Of a stretch of 64,000 nucleotides of DNA, positions 46,712-58,500 are shown piece after piece; the first letter of the stretch is position 1; each line of letters opens with the position of its first letter. A program made the translations under genes and the position numbers. The notes beneath the pieces were generated by a model. It searched no databases. It was not told the origin of the DNA and saw only the letters and a program-made list of their open reading frames with translations. This stretch comes from Basidiobolus meristosporus CBS 931.73 (taxonomy: Eukaryota; Basidiobolomycota; Basidiobolomycetes; Basidiobolales; Basidiobolaceae). The DNA lies in contig MCFE01000163.1 in assembly GCA_002104905.1 (NCBI GenBank), positions 1 to 64,000 of the forward strand, given 5' to 3'.

Positions 46712-48016
46712 TTTGGTAAGAGACTTGGAGATATTGGAAGTAATTGGGAGAACAAGTAGATTATGTGGTTTTCACTTAATAATTTATTGAGTGTAAAAGT
46801 AGTATTTATACTTTTACATGATCTTGACATAGCAAACATGTAGAATAGGTTAAAGAAGATCCTAAGAACATGTATGTAAAGTGTGGGGCTGCTTCAACAA
46901 CTTTGAGAATTTTCATGTTCTGGGTACCTGGTATTTTGGTGAAAATATTCTAAGCAAATCCTAACAAGGCATTTGGTCAGTATTTTCTAGGATATGAAGG
47001 TAATAATCTAAGTGGCTAAGTTAGGTGAATATTTAGGTGGGATTACAAACTTTTCCAACACTCCCACCCAGCTAAATGCTCATACTGACTATTCCTAATT
47101 TTGATCTAAGATATTCAAACTTGTCTCCAGCTAATAGTTTTGTAAAAATGTCTACAATCATTTCATCTGAAGGACAGTAAGCTAAGCTAACTAAGTTATT
47201 CTCTATAGCTTCACATATGAAATGATGTCTAATATCTATGTGCTTGGTTCTAGCATGAAAAGTTGGATTTCTACCTAATTGTATACATACTTGATTATCT
47301 TGAAATAAAGTTATAGGTGCTTCTTGACATAGGCCTAAATCTGTAAAAAGCTTTCTTAACCACATTGCTTCTTTGGTAGCTTCACTGGCTGCCATATACT
47401 CTGCCTCAGTGGTAGAAAGTGCTACAGCTGGTTGCTTTCTTGAATTCCATGAAACTACACCTTTGCAGTAAAGAAAGGTGTATCCCGTGGTGGATCTTCT
47501 GTCTTTCAAATTTTGTTCCTAATCAGCATCAGAGCATCCCACAAGATCCTGTTCTGCATCCTTATAAGTGTATTTTAAGCAGATATCAGCAGTTCCTTTT
47601 AGGTATATAAAAATTTGCTCAACTGCTGCAATATGATCAGATCCATAGTTCTGATTACATGCTGGCTGACAGCTGCCTACTGAATATGAGATATCTGGAT
47701 GTGTTCCAAGCATGATATACATCAGACTGCCAACCATAGATTGATAAGGAAAGTCAGGGCTTTCAGATTGCACTAAGCACTCTTGACTTGGTTGAGTTGT
47801 GAACAAGTTAAGGTTTGTCTCCATTGGAGTAGCTGCAAGTTTACAGTCTTCCATTTGATACTTCTTTAGTATATCTTGAATATACTTGGATTGGCTTAGG
47901 GTGATAGTCTGGGTACTTCTGTTTCTGGAGAACTTTAGACTGTCATGTGCATGATCATAGTGCAGAGTGCTGTATGTATTGGGTATATGCAGTAATTGAT
48001 ATGGACTGTATGACAT
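46712..48016 (-). mobile_element. 3' part of a second Copia element
   Basis: The 3' LTR is 46712-47060. RNase H (47072-47509) reads STTEAEYMAASEATKEAMWL and DNQVCIQLGRNPTFHARTKH. The RT end (47519-48016) includes LSQSKYIQDILKKYQMEDCK. It is over 90 percent alike to the 44018 element by eye but longer. The frame breaks near 47515. On the 5' side it meets another LTR-like sequence at about 48017. Confidence 0.85.
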
Positions 48017-48341
48017 AGACTGTGAGATGATACTAGATGGATTTACATGTTATTCACTTGTAGATTTATTCATCAAAAGTATAGTATTTATACTTTTGAT
48101 AGAGTAGAGCAAACAAACTTGTAGAGTTTGCTAAGGAAGGTCCCAAGAATATGTATGCATAGTTTGGGGGCTTTTGGACAACTTTGAGAAAGATCATAAT
48201 CTGGGTACCTGATAATATGGTGAAAATATTCCAAGTAAATCCCAACAAGAAATTTGGTCAGGACAGAATGCTAATCAAAGACTAAGATATATGTGACTAA
48301 GTTAGCATGAATATTCTGGTGACAACCTAACAATTACAACA
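48017..48341. mobile_element. Divergent LTR of the same Copia superfamily inside RT sequence
   Basis: Shares the core order of the local LTRs (TTTATACTTTT, GGTACCTG, GGTGAAAATATTC, AAATCCCAACAAG) but is more diverged. It ends CAATTACAACA at 48341. It separates two RT pieces. The left edge is approximate and no target duplication was found. Confidence 0.6.
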
Positions 48342-48560
48342 CTTTGTCCCTAAGTAGTAATGAGTTCTCCTAGATCATACATCTTGAACTCTTTAGATAG
48401 GCTGGATTTAATCTCTTCCAATGTTGCTAGGTTATTGGCAGCTATAATAAGATCATTTACATATAGAGCTAGTAAAATCAGATTTGCTCTATCTGGCTTA
48501 TAGTATATACTACAATAAGTATTACTCCTTTGAAACTCAAAGATTCCAAATAAGAATCAA
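48342..48560 (-). mobile_element. Copia reverse transcriptase fragment
   Basis: Minus-strand frame with LILLALYVNDLIIAANN and KEFKMYDLGEL. The RT catalytic box YVDD is altered to YVND. Continuous with Copia RT order, but cut on both sides. Confidence 0.75.
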
Positions 48561-49605
48561 TCTTGCAATTCTAGGCACTTGGTCATTGTTTGAGACCCTA
48601 TGGAGATGTTTTAAGCTTGCAAACCAAATGGGGGTTATCTTAATGAGCATACCCATCAGGCTGCTGTAGTGGGGTGACAGTGACACCCACTGACAGATGT
48701 GCTCATTCCCTTATTTTCTACTTCCCTATATCTCTACTACACGTATTTTAGTTTTATCCCATTTGTCTTACCCAATCAGTACTATCCCATAAGCCGGTTG
48801 ACTATCACACCTGCTTACCTTATTGCATAAGTTACCCCTCACTTTATGTAAGATTACTAGATATAGGTGCTTCTATATTCGGCAAGTACCCACGCCAGTA
48901 CCCGTGACACATAAGCAACCCATGTCACCATCCCTACCACTTCCATACCATATATGGTATCCCTATGTTACACAGGTTCCAGAATACTGATTCCTGATTG
49001 GTTGGATGTGCTGTGCCTCTTAGAACCTCCTGGCACCTACTTAGAACATTCTTAGGTTATTCTGATGTCATTAAGATTTCTATTGATATCCGGAACCTTC
49101 TGGAATACCATGATTAGTAATCACTTAGCCAGTGAGTAAAGTATATAAGCAAGGCTATCCCTCAACAATAAGTCATCATCCCTTTTATCAATATACCAAC
49201 TTGTTGATTAGTGTGATCACTGCTACCTGCTGCTACCTGAACTTCCAACCCCAGACCACAGGACACTCCCAGGAAACTGCGCTAACAGCCAACTGACCTT
49301 GGAGGCACTACTTGTGAGGAATACTCAGAGTAGGTATCTTTTATTATATTTGATTCTTTCCCAAGTTTGTTCTTGTACAGGCAAAGATGCTTTTCTGTCT
49401 TTGTAACTATTGACCACAGCTGCATTCTTATCAAGTCCCTGCCGGTGGAGCTTACAGTTGTTTTGACTTTGGAAGCTTTAGTACATTGTCATCTCAAAGG
49501 ACACTGAACCCAGCACATACTTTTGTTAAGATACCAACTAAGTTGAGGATTGTAGCTCAATAGTTTTCCCTTGACAAGCTTGTGGCTTTATTCCCCTTTA
49601 CATTA
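48561..49605. other. Unassigned repeat-like DNA, about 1 kb
   Basis: From 48665 (TGTAGTGGGGTGACAGTG) the sequence resembles an LTR: TG start and a TATA box at 49141-49149 (GTATATAAG) followed by AATAAG-type signals. No partner copy or target duplication is visible, so it stays unassigned. Confidence 0.35.
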
Positions 49606-50337
49606 GACTTGTTCTGTTGGATAGTGCCACATTGAGCCAAGAGTGCAAAGTGATGCTATAGTGTGCCAGGGTTGCCAAGTGAGCCTATATTTGGCCATAG
49701 AGTGTGAAACATAGCTCTGCATCTTCATTCAAAGCAGCCACTGTGTTTCACTCATTGTACTGGAGAAAATTCATTTGTTGACCTTTTTTGTTGGATCAAT
49801 GTTGTGCATGATGTGTAAGAGCACAAAAGGATTGGAGATGTGCATCTGGTGCTCAATACCCATGGCACTCTGCTTCTGGCTCCTGTAGCTTGTATCATGT
49901 CACAAAAATGCATGGCACTATCTAAGTCCACTGGTGCTATCTGGCACTAGAAGGGCTTTATATAGGTTTTACTTTAGGCCTAATATTTAAATATAGTGCC
50001 TGATAGTACCAGTGGACCAAGATAGTGCCATGCGTTTTTGTGACATGATACAAGCTACAGGAGCCAGAAGCAGAGTGCCATGGGTATTGAGTACCAGATG
50101 CATGTCTTCAGTCCCTTTGTGCTCTTACACATCCTGCACAACATGGATCCAAGAAAAATGGTAAAAAAATGGATTTTCTCCAGCACAATGGGTGAAACAC
50201 AGGGGCTGCTTTGCATGAAGATGAAGAGTTATGTTTCACACTCTGTGGCCAAGTTTAGGTATGCTATGCCTCTCTGGCATGCAATGGCACTATTTGGCAC
50301 TTATGGCTCAATGTGGCACTATCCAACAGAACAAGTC
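49606..50337. mobile_element. Long palindromic foldback element, copy 2 (732 bp)
   Basis: Terminal repeat GACTTGTTCTGTTGGATAG inverted at the right end, with a perfect 5-bp target duplication CATTA (49601-49605 and 50338-50342). The two about 360-bp arms are near-complete inverted copies; for example CTGTAGCTTGTATCATGTCA on the left mirrors the right arm near 50045. The centre is near 49970. No ORF for a transposase. Transcripts would fold into a long hairpin. Confidence 0.88.
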
Positions 50338-50507
50338 CATTAGATTAGAGACAGAAGCCAAGTATTCCTAGCAAGCTTTTGCCAGAGGTTATTGCACCCA
50401 GTGAACACCCCACACACAAAACACTTGAGAAGTGTTGGATGTATCTCTCTCTTGGGCCTATACACTACCACACTGCTCCATATACATGTCCTCATCAAGC
50501 TCTCCAT

Positions 50508-50924
50508 TTAAAAATGACGTTTTACAACTGTTTGATGTATAAAAAGCTCATGTTTGGCTGCAATAGCCACTGGCAATCTAATGGTATTGAACTTGGCTAC
50601 CAGTGCAAAGGCCTCAGTATAGTCAAGTCCTTTTGTTTGAGAGTATCCTTGGGCCACACATCTTGCTTTATATGTTTCAATTGTACCATTAGCCTTATTT
50701 TTTGTTTTAAAGACCCATCTGCATCCAATTGATTTTTGGTTGATTGGTAATTTGACTAAGTTCCAAGTTTGATTTTCCATCAGGACCTGCTCTTCCTCTG
50801 TCTTTACAGATCTCCAAAACTCAGTCTGAGGGATATTTAGGACCTCTTTTACAGTCAGGGGCTCATCAGTGTGAACAGAATAGGCATAGGGTAAGTTTGT
50901 GCCCTCATTGATGTAGTAACTCAA
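50508..50924 (-). pseudogene. Copia RT N-terminal part
   Basis: Reads FWRSVKTEEEQVLMENQTWN, CRWVFKTKNKANGTIETYKA and the block GLDYTEAFA, typical of Copia RT_2. Frame lost at about 50510, with FLNGELDEDMYMEQ in another frame just beyond. Confidence 0.85.
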
Positions 50925-51255
50925 GCTATTTCTTGTCTAGTTGGATCTCTTGGCATTTGATACTGGAATGATTGCTTCTGGGATATTCCTGGGCTCTGAT
51001 TCAGGCTGAACCGCAGTTATAGAGTCCTCTGGAGTGAAAAAGGTTTCATTATTTTGCTCTGATTCAATCCTGACTGTTGGTGGGCTTGAGATCAAGTTTT
51101 TGTCATCATGTGATGTTATTTTTTATGAAAATATTAAATTTTTATCAAACAACATATCCCTGGACTTGATCAGCTTCTTTGCTTTGGTATTGTAGAGTCT
51201 ATATGCTTTACTCTCATTGCAGTAGCCCAAAAACATGCATTTTACACTTTCTGGC

Positions 51256-51741
51256 TCAAATTTTTACTGATTTCCGGGTAGTTTCTTGGCATATGCTGTA
51301 CACCCAAATATTCTTAGATGTTCTGCACTTGGTCTGTATCCATACCATTCTTCCAAATGGAGTAGAACCATGAAGTATTCTGTTAAAACTCCTACTTTTA
51401 GGATATACAGCAGTGGCAACTGATTCCGCCCAAAAATCACAGGATAATTTTTGATCATGGATCATAGATCTTGCCATATCAATTATTGCACTGTTAGCAC
51501 ATTCTGCTACTCCATTTGGCTGTGGGGAGTATGGTACAGTAGTCCCTTGCTTTATCCCATGAATTTTGCAGAAGTGGATGAAGAGTTTTGAGGTATATTC
51601 TCCACCATTGTCAGAACATATTTTCTTGATCTTTTTCACCAGTTTCTCTCTCCACCATGACTTTGAGCTCCCTGAGCTTAGACAGAGCTTCTTCCTTTCT
51701 CTCCATGAAATAGGCCCATGTGCATCTTGTATAATCATCAT
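51256..51741 (-). pseudogene. Copia integrase core
   Basis: Contains ICSDNGGEYTSKLF (second catalytic Asp) and YSPQPNGVAE (catalytic Glu). The first Asp region lies in another frame just upstream, so the core is broken by frameshift near 51660. The C-terminal end shifts frame too. Confidence 0.85.
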
Positions 51742-51816
51742 TAAAAGTGATTAAATACTTCATCTCACCTAAGGATCAATTTTGCATAGGTCCACACAGA
51801 TCTGAGTGAATTAGAT

Positions 51817-52434
51817 CTAATTCTTCTTAGTTTTGATCAACCCAGAGCTCTTGAACGGTTGTCTGGCTTGTTTCCCATATATGCAGGCTTCACAGTGCTC
51901 CAAATTAGCTGGGGGATCAATTATTACTCCAGAAATTAGCTGATCTTTGATCATTTTGTGCAAATAATCAAAATTGATGTGCCCAAATCTCCTGTGCCAA
52001 AGCATTGGTGTTTCTTCATTTAGGTTATATATATTGGCCTCCAAATATGATAGAATATAAGTCAAATTGTATAGATTCTGATCTCTGATACCCAAAGCAA
52101 TATGGGCACCATTTTGATCAGTGATCTTGCATCCAGAATTGTCAAAGCTGAAACTGAGTCCTTCTGCAGTGGCCTTGCTTACAGATAGTAGGTTCTTGGC
52201 TATTTCTGGTACATAGAGTACTTCTTTGAAGTTCAGTGTATGGCTTTCTTTAGTGCTTCTAAGGTTTACTTGGATAGTTCCTTCTCCCACTGCATCAAGT
52301 GATCTATTGTCACCAATGAAAACCTTCTTAATTGGAATTTCTTGATATTGAGTAAAAAGTTCTTTTTGGTGAGTAAGGTGTTGAGATGCTCCAAAGTCAA
52401 TATACCATGTCTGAGAATCCTTGTTTGTGGTCAT
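51817..52434 (-). pseudogene. Copia protease and GAG-pre-integrase segment
   Basis: The protease starts WYIDFGASQHLTH, where the usual active-site DSGA is DFGA, so it is probably inactive. The GAG-pre-integrase zinc-binding block MLWHRRFGHINFDYL with HCEACIYGKQ is complete. An intact frame of about 205 codons from the local ATG. Confidence 0.85.
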
Positions 52435-52499
52435 ATTTAGTGCAGATATGAATAGTCTATCTTCATTTTTGCAGCATTTCCATATTCAGGCTTTTTCTG

Positions 52500-52565
52500 C
52501 TGGCTATCTTTCTTTTGAAACACCGGTCTGATGTGTGTCCTTTCCTTTTGCAGTAGTTGCAAAAC
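52500..52565 (-). pseudogene. Copia Gag zinc knuckle
   Basis: CNYCKRKGHTSDRC is a complete CX2CX4HX4C nucleocapsid motif, in a frame separated from the Gag ORF by stops. Confidence 0.75.
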
Positions 52566-52746
52566 AGGTTGCTGTTGCCTTTGTAGGGTCTTGGGTACCT
52601 CCTTTGTTGGTTATCATTGCTTATTAAAGCATTTTCTTCTTCCTTCTTACTGGCACTTGATTTTCTTAATCTTCATCCAGGAGCCTTCCATATACGTAAT
52701 TTAAGGTCAAATCTTCAGTTCTGGACTCTAGGGCTGATAAAAGGCC

Positions 52747-53262
52747 CTAAAACATGTCTGTCAGGCTATTCAGGATGGTGACTAGCACATCTATGTCAGT
52801 AGTTGGTACACCCACAGATTCCATTTCATCTACCATCAGGGTAATTCTGTTAATTAGATTTTTCATTTCTTCTCCTGGCAACATCTTTGTAGTAAAGAAT
52901 TTTTGTCTCAGATACATTCTCTTAGCAGCTGAACATAACTGGTAGGTGTCTTCTAATGCCTTCCAGGCATTCTTTGCTGTTTTTGCTCTTGAGCATTGAA
53001 TTATCAATTTGTCCTTAACATCAAGGCAAATGCAGTTAAAGGCACTTTGTTCTTCCTTCTGGTACTTTAAGGCTTCCTCTCCTAGATTTTTAGGAGGGCA
53101 TTCTTCTCCTATGACAATATCCCAAAGGCCTCTTTCTTGTAGCAGCATCTTCATCTTCACCTTCCACACTTGGTAATTAGATCCATCCAACTTTTCAGTA
53201 GAGGGGAGAATTCCAGTAAAAGCAGTAGTAGACATTGCAGAGAGTAACAGCATGGGGCTCAT
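52747..53262 (-). CDS. Copia Gag (UBN2-type capsid) ORF
   Basis: Frame of 171 codons from the ATG at 53262, or from 53235 (MSTTAFTG), ending at a TAG after LTDMF. Contains KLDGSNYQVWKVKMKMLLQE, AKNAWKALEDTYQ, and RMYLRQKFFTTKML with GEEMKNLINRITLMVDEM, the standard Copia Gag helices. The first ATG lies inside the primer-binding site. The ORF ends early relative to the zinc knuckle, so the polyprotein is broken. Confidence 0.85.
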   Translation of the reverse strand: MSPMLLLSAMSTTAFTGILPSTEKLDGSNYQVWKVKMKMLLQERGLWDIVIGEECPPKNLGEEALKYQKEEQSAFNCICLDVKDKLIIQCSRAKTAKNAWKALEDTYQLCSAAKRMYLRQKFFTTKMLPGEEMKNLINRITLMVDEMESVGVPTTDIDVLVTILNSLTDMF

Positions 53263-53266
53263 AACC
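53254..53266 (-). other. Half-tRNA primer-binding site of the Copia family
   Basis: GGTTATGAGCCCC directly follows the LTR end ACAACA. It is complementary to the anticodon arm of initiator tRNA-Met (GGGGCTCATAACC), as in Drosophila copia and yeast Ty5, which prime from a cleaved 5' half of this tRNA. Confidence 0.85.
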
Positions 53267-53629
53267 TGTTGTAAGAATCTTGGAGATATTGGAGGTGATT
53301 TGGAGAACAAGTAGATTATGTGGTTTTTACTTAATGATTTTTGAATGTTAAAGTAGTATACATACTTTTACATGGTCTTGACATAGCAAACACATAGAAT
53401 AGGCTAAGGAAGGACCTAAGAGCATGTGTGCAAAGTTTGAGGCTGTTTGGTCAACTTTGAGAATTTTAATGTTCTGGATACCTGATATTTTGGTGAAAAT
53501 ATTTTAAGTAAATCCCAACAAGGAATTTGGTCAGTATTCTCTAGGATTTGAGGGTAATGATCTAAGTGACTAAGTTAGGTGTATATTTAGGTGGAATTAC
53601 AGTTTTACAACAATTAAGCCTCAATGTAT

Positions 53630-54801
53630 GTTCATTTGGTAGGTGAAACCATTTCTTGGGGCTGAGAGGTTCTTAGCTGCAGGTAGGATTTTTCATGGTA
53701 GTTTTTCTCATTCTTAGTTGAGTTTTTTGACTGCATTAGGTGATTCAATAGAATTAGATGATCTAGTATCCAGTAGTGCTACATTTGATTGGCCATTGAG
53801 GGTGAGTGCTACCTCTATGACTGTTAGCTGTGCAATTGGTTGCCTCTTTTCTTGGACAGTTGCAATTTTAGCAGGAAATTCCAAGAGGTTGTAGAACTCT
53901 GCTACTCTATGTTCTTCATATGCTTACTCATACCCTGTCATATCTTTGGTTTAATGGTTATCTAGAAGCTGAGTGGGATTTGCCAATGGTGTATAGCTGT
54001 TCTCAGATCAGGCAGTTAATCTATATCCCATCATTTTATGTTAAAGGCATTTGTCATCAGAGTATGGATTATGAGTTTTAGTGTCTTGCTGCTTCTCCAA
54101 GGCATTTCCTGACTTGTGCAGCTAATTGGTGATGTGTTTGCATTTCATGGTAGAATGATACCATCTTCCACACAGCTCACAGTGCTTGGTAGCAGAATAC
54201 TCCTTCTTGGTGGCATGTCTACGCTGACTTTGGTTCTACTGGATATTGAGTGAAGTTGCCTGAGATCTGGCTAACAGTTGCGGTCATATTGATTGCAAGT
54301 TTTATATCTCTGAGATCTTGGCAGAAGTCTAGCCCAATTGGTGTTGGGGTCTAGCTGTTATGTAGTAAGGACTAGACTAAGCTTGTAAAGAAACTCAGTA
54401 GGACTCTTTATTGCATGGCACCCTAAGCATAAAGAGGCAAGGATCTTGGGACAACCACTGGGGCATGTCTAGAGGGAGATATACATATGGAGGATTCAAA
54501 GGTATACGTGTTGGTGGCTAATGCAGTGCAAGGCTTAGTAGTTTTTCAGTGCTGTCAGCCACTATGGCAACATTCTTCAGTGCTTCTCTGATTATTGCAG
54601 CTTCATCTTTGTATCTGGATATGATTTCAAGGAGCTCATCTATGCCATGAGTGTCAGGTCTTGTCTTGGCAAGCTTTCAATTTTCAAGCACCAAGGTGTT
54701 TGTTTAACTCATGATGTTTTTGAGCTGCTCAGTAAGTGCTTCATGATTTCTCTTAGCTTCTTCCCACATGGAAAGATTTGGATTGCTTGCTGCTGAGGAC
54801 A
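53630..54801 (-). mobile_element. Gypsy-type Gag and protease relic
   Basis: In minus-strand order: a coiled-coil Gag start (MSSAASNPNLSMWEEAKRNH at 54801), a zinc knuckle CELCGRWYHSTMKC (54140-54181), and a protease remnant LNGQSNVALLDTRSS near 53760-53800, with DTG changed to DTR. Many stops and frame breaks. It abuts the 5' LTR of Copia element 3, which probably inserted into it. Confidence 0.65.
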
Positions 54802-57800
54802 TCTTGTAAAGTGGCTGAATGTAATGGAATTCAACTAAGGAAGTGTTGTATCCAAGAGAAAAGCTTATTAAACTGCTATATGATTTGACTAAATTATAGG
54901 GACAATTAACGGTAGGATTGTAGAATGGTAAGAGAGTTGCAGAAATAGTAGCAGCAAGATTCTGGTCTACTATTGGTATTGTATATATATAGGTTTGGCT
55001 CTAAAGACAACCAAGTTGGTTTGCCAGATAGGTTACGCTTGGTGTTCCTATGAATGCCAGATCTGCTGGGCTTGGGTACAAACTAGAATGCAATTGCTAA
55101 TACATAATCTAAATTCTGTTAAGGCATATACTGCACCTTTTGGTTCATTATGCCTTATCAATACCTTTTGGATTAAGTTGGATAAATAAGTGCTAAATGA
55201 CTGATTAATTGATATTATTTTGGGTGTTGATAGGTGCAAAAGATAGATAAGAGTTCCATTTTCAATCAGCGGATGTTTTGGCAACTACTAAGCTGCATGA
55301 TATATCTCAGATGACCAATCAATTGGAAAGGCTTAGCAGTTGACAGCTAAAAAAAGCTGCTGAGATGAGATAAAATCAGCCATAAAGTAGAAAACCTATA
55401 TCTGGTTTAGGCAAATTAGTTAGGGCCCTGGATTGCCTAATGGAGTAGTGTTGGCTAAGTTTCAAATATTGATGCACAGCAGGAAACTGTGCAGTGACAG
55501 AATGTGCAAATAAACCATATAGAGCTATCAATATCACAGGTAGGGAATACAATGTCATTCCTACAAGTAGGCAACTCAATAGTCAAATGCTACAGACTAG
55601 AGTTGAGTCATTTTGTGACGTACTATCAGAGAAATACTATATGGTCTCAGAAGTACATCAATGGTACTCAAAGATATATCCTGCAGAGAAAGTCTCATGC
55701 TATTCCCAGGAGAGATAATGGTAATCTACCTATTAGAAGGCTATCACAGAACTTGAATTCTGTGAGTAAGAGGAATTGACGCCGTGAGGAGACCATGCCA
55801 AGACATTTAAGAGTAAACTACACCTCATATTTTGCAAATAACTTGGCCAAAATGCTTCATCACCATATGGTATAAGTGGCTTTCAATTATTTCTGTGCTA
55901 ATCCTCTCACCATCTGATTGCCAAAGCTCAGTTACCCACTACATTTGGGAGCATTGGTTGGCTTTTGCTTCATTTCCACATTCCTAATTTCCTGACTTAA
56001 ACAATTCTCATTTCATACATACAAGTTAGATTATTTCCTTTCAGTATGGAATTGTGACTCAATTGCCAGTTTTACTGACCTAAATAAGTCCCTATACTCA
56101 AAATCAACACTAAGCCCAACCTCACATGCAAAAAGTAACTCCTTCAAAGCTTGTCACTCAAAGAGTATTTTGAGCAAAGTGACCTGCCCTCATGACCTTG
56201 AGGAAACCCTACAGCTGTATGCTGTTAATCTTGTTCTGGCTTCCATACAGCCTGGTCTTTAACAGGCATTGCACAGAATAGCACCTCACCTGACAGTGGC
56301 CATAGTAGGTCTGTGCAACATTACAGTCAGCTTTCTTGGGCACTGCACTTCAGGAAGTACTGTAAACTCTTATTGTACTGGATATTGCACCAAAATATAC
56401 TGTGGGCACTATTATAGTCTCCTGAGTTCTTGAAATGATTGCCTTGTATGTCACTGAGATCTCCACTAAGTTTACAATTGAAGACATGAAGGCTGTGATA
56501 TGCATAATGTCTTTTGCAGCAAGCTCATCTATATCACTAGAGTGGTGATTGCCTGGCTGCACTTCCAATTCATCAGAATATAGCTATTGTCTTCTTAGTG
56601 ATTTTTCTGGGTTTTATGCAATCTGGCTTGTTGCAGGCTCATGGCATTAACTGATAAGGACTGCCTCTTTTTCTTTGGCTTCCCTGTCTCTGGCCTGGAT
56701 TGACTTCTTTCCCTTTCCCTTCTCCTCTTTTATTGCTAGGTCTTTCACAGCTAATTTGTCTGAGTGAATCTTGATTCAAGTAGGTAGCTGGTTCCTGAGT
56801 AGCACTCTTCAAGCTACATGACATATCTTTGCCACTTGTTGACCACTCTTGGCCCTACTTGCAACAGGCACCTGAGGATGCGGCTGGTTTAGGCCATGGC
56901 ACCCTTACTCTTCTACCATTAGAAGCTTCTACAATTCTTCAAAAACTTCTTGGCATACCAATGCTGAATCAAAGTCTGCTTGCTTGCTTGAATCCAGGAT
57001 AATAGACTTGGTCCATTGTACCATGCTGGGGTATATGGTGCAATCCACAGTTGTAAAGAACACTTAGGCACAATGTTGTAGTTACCAGTGACCAGCATTA
57101 CTCTTGGACAGTTTTGCACTATTTGGGACAGACTGGTACCCTATGGCATAATCTGACACAATGAGGTTGGCACAGATGATTGCACCATCTTGTAATGTCT
57201 GTATCTCATGCGTAATTGGATACTACTATCATGGTAGGTAAAGTCCAGTATTTACATATGCTTCTATGATGTAAATGAAAATAAATGCATATCATACTAT
57301 AAACTAGACTTGATCCATTATATGGTGCCACATAATACCAGCCTATTTATGGTGATATGGCAATCTGTCACCATGCGGCAGTCTCAGGCACCATAATTTT
57401 GACCATAATTCTGGTGGTAGAATACAATTGCTGGTAATTATATCAATATTGCTTAAATTGTGCAGAATAGTGCGTTTCACAATTTATTTACTCTAAATAA
57501 TGCTCTAGACATATTTCTCTCACCAGATCTCTACTTGAATAATGCTTTCACATTTAAACTATGTCTGAAACACAATTCCTCCCTGTACTGAGTGCTGAAT
57601 AATACTCTGCCCAGAGTGCTTTGTCATGCCTACTTCCAGCAAGTAGTCCACTAAACCAGATGATGGTACCCTATAGGTCAAATGGTGCTTGGAGATTCAC
57701 AGTGTATGCTTGCATTTGCCAGAATAACAGTGTTGCTGCCCACTAGAAGGGCTGTAAATCCATATTAGGAAGTGTTGTGTTATATTGTTACAAGTCCTGA

Positions 57801-58288
57801 TATAAGAGTTGTAGAGGAATATGGAGTTTAGCCAGTGTTGTATTCACTAAAACTTGAACTGATCTTTATTGAGATTCCAGCAGCTCCTTATATTCATCTG
57901 ATAATGGCCCTGACCACTGTGGCTCAAACTTCTTCCAAGTGTTGCTTCTTAGCAATACAATGTTCTGTTGTGTTGTATTATGATTAGTTTGGGGCTTGTT
58001 CTACAATGTAGAGGCTAATCAACAATATACAACAACTTCCAGTACGGTAATACTGAAATAGTTTATTGGGAGTTTGATATACCAATAGAAGATATAACTT
58101 TCACTAATTTCTTCAATCTTAGGCTCAGGATATACTGTAGGCAGTGTTTATCACTTCTACAGCAGTGTTCTGACCTTCTGTTGACTAATGGGCTTATTTA
58201 CTTTTACAGCAACTTTTCCTTGTTTGGAAGTCACTTTCCTTTCTGAGAAAATATTTCCTAATATAGAGATTCTGAGCTCCCCTTTAAC
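54802..58288. other. 3.5 kb of decayed repeat-like DNA
   Basis: No ORF with a recognisable domain. Minus-strand open pieces at 56350-57119 (for example WIAPYTPAWYNGPSLLSWIQ, and a basic stretch near 56700) look like one broken coding region of unknown kind. AT-rich throughout. Confidence 0.35.
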
Positions 58289-58500
58289 CTAAAGGGGTGC
58301 GTTGTAGAAGTCACTAAAGGGGTCTTTAGATCTAAAGGGGTGTCTAAAGGAGTGTCTAAAGGGGTGTCTTTAGAGTAAAGAGGCTTCTTGTAGTAGTCTC
58401 TAAAGTGGACTTTACACTAAAGGGGTGCCTAAAGGAGCTTCTTTAGAGTAAAGGAGTTTCTTAAAGGGGTGTCTAAAGGGGTGTCTTTAGAGTAAAGGGG
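58289..58500. repeat. Minisatellite based on TAAAGGGGTGTC
   Basis: About a dozen variants of an 11-12 bp motif (CTAAAGGGGTG) interspersed with TTTAGAGTAAAG. A higher-order unit (GTCTTTAGAGTAAAG followed by a TTTC or CTTC string) recurs. Confidence 0.8.

Larger units (their letters stand above)
50338..53612 (-). mobile_element. Copia element 3, 5' LTR to RT, 3' side lost
   Basis: In minus-strand order: 5' LTR 53267-53612 (TGTTGTAAG...TTTTACAACA), primer site 53254-53266, Gag, zinc knuckle, protease, GAG-pre-integrase, integrase, RT start. The RT breaks off near 50450 after a frameshift at about 50510, close to the foldback element. The right flank ATTAA has no matching left copy. Several frame breaks and stops mean it is inactive, though most motifs are readable. 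Confidence 0.88.

Noticed and set aside
46712-53612. One single full-length Copia element from the LTR at 46712 to the LTR at 53267
   Set aside because: The 5-bp flanks differ (TAAAC and ATTAA), and more than 2 kb of foreign sequence, including a foldback element, separates the RT parts. It may once have been one element, but that is not shown.
57306-57410. A third foldback element (AGACTTGATCCATTATATGGTGCC)
   Set aside because: Only one end weakly resembles the terminal repeat; no inverted partner found.
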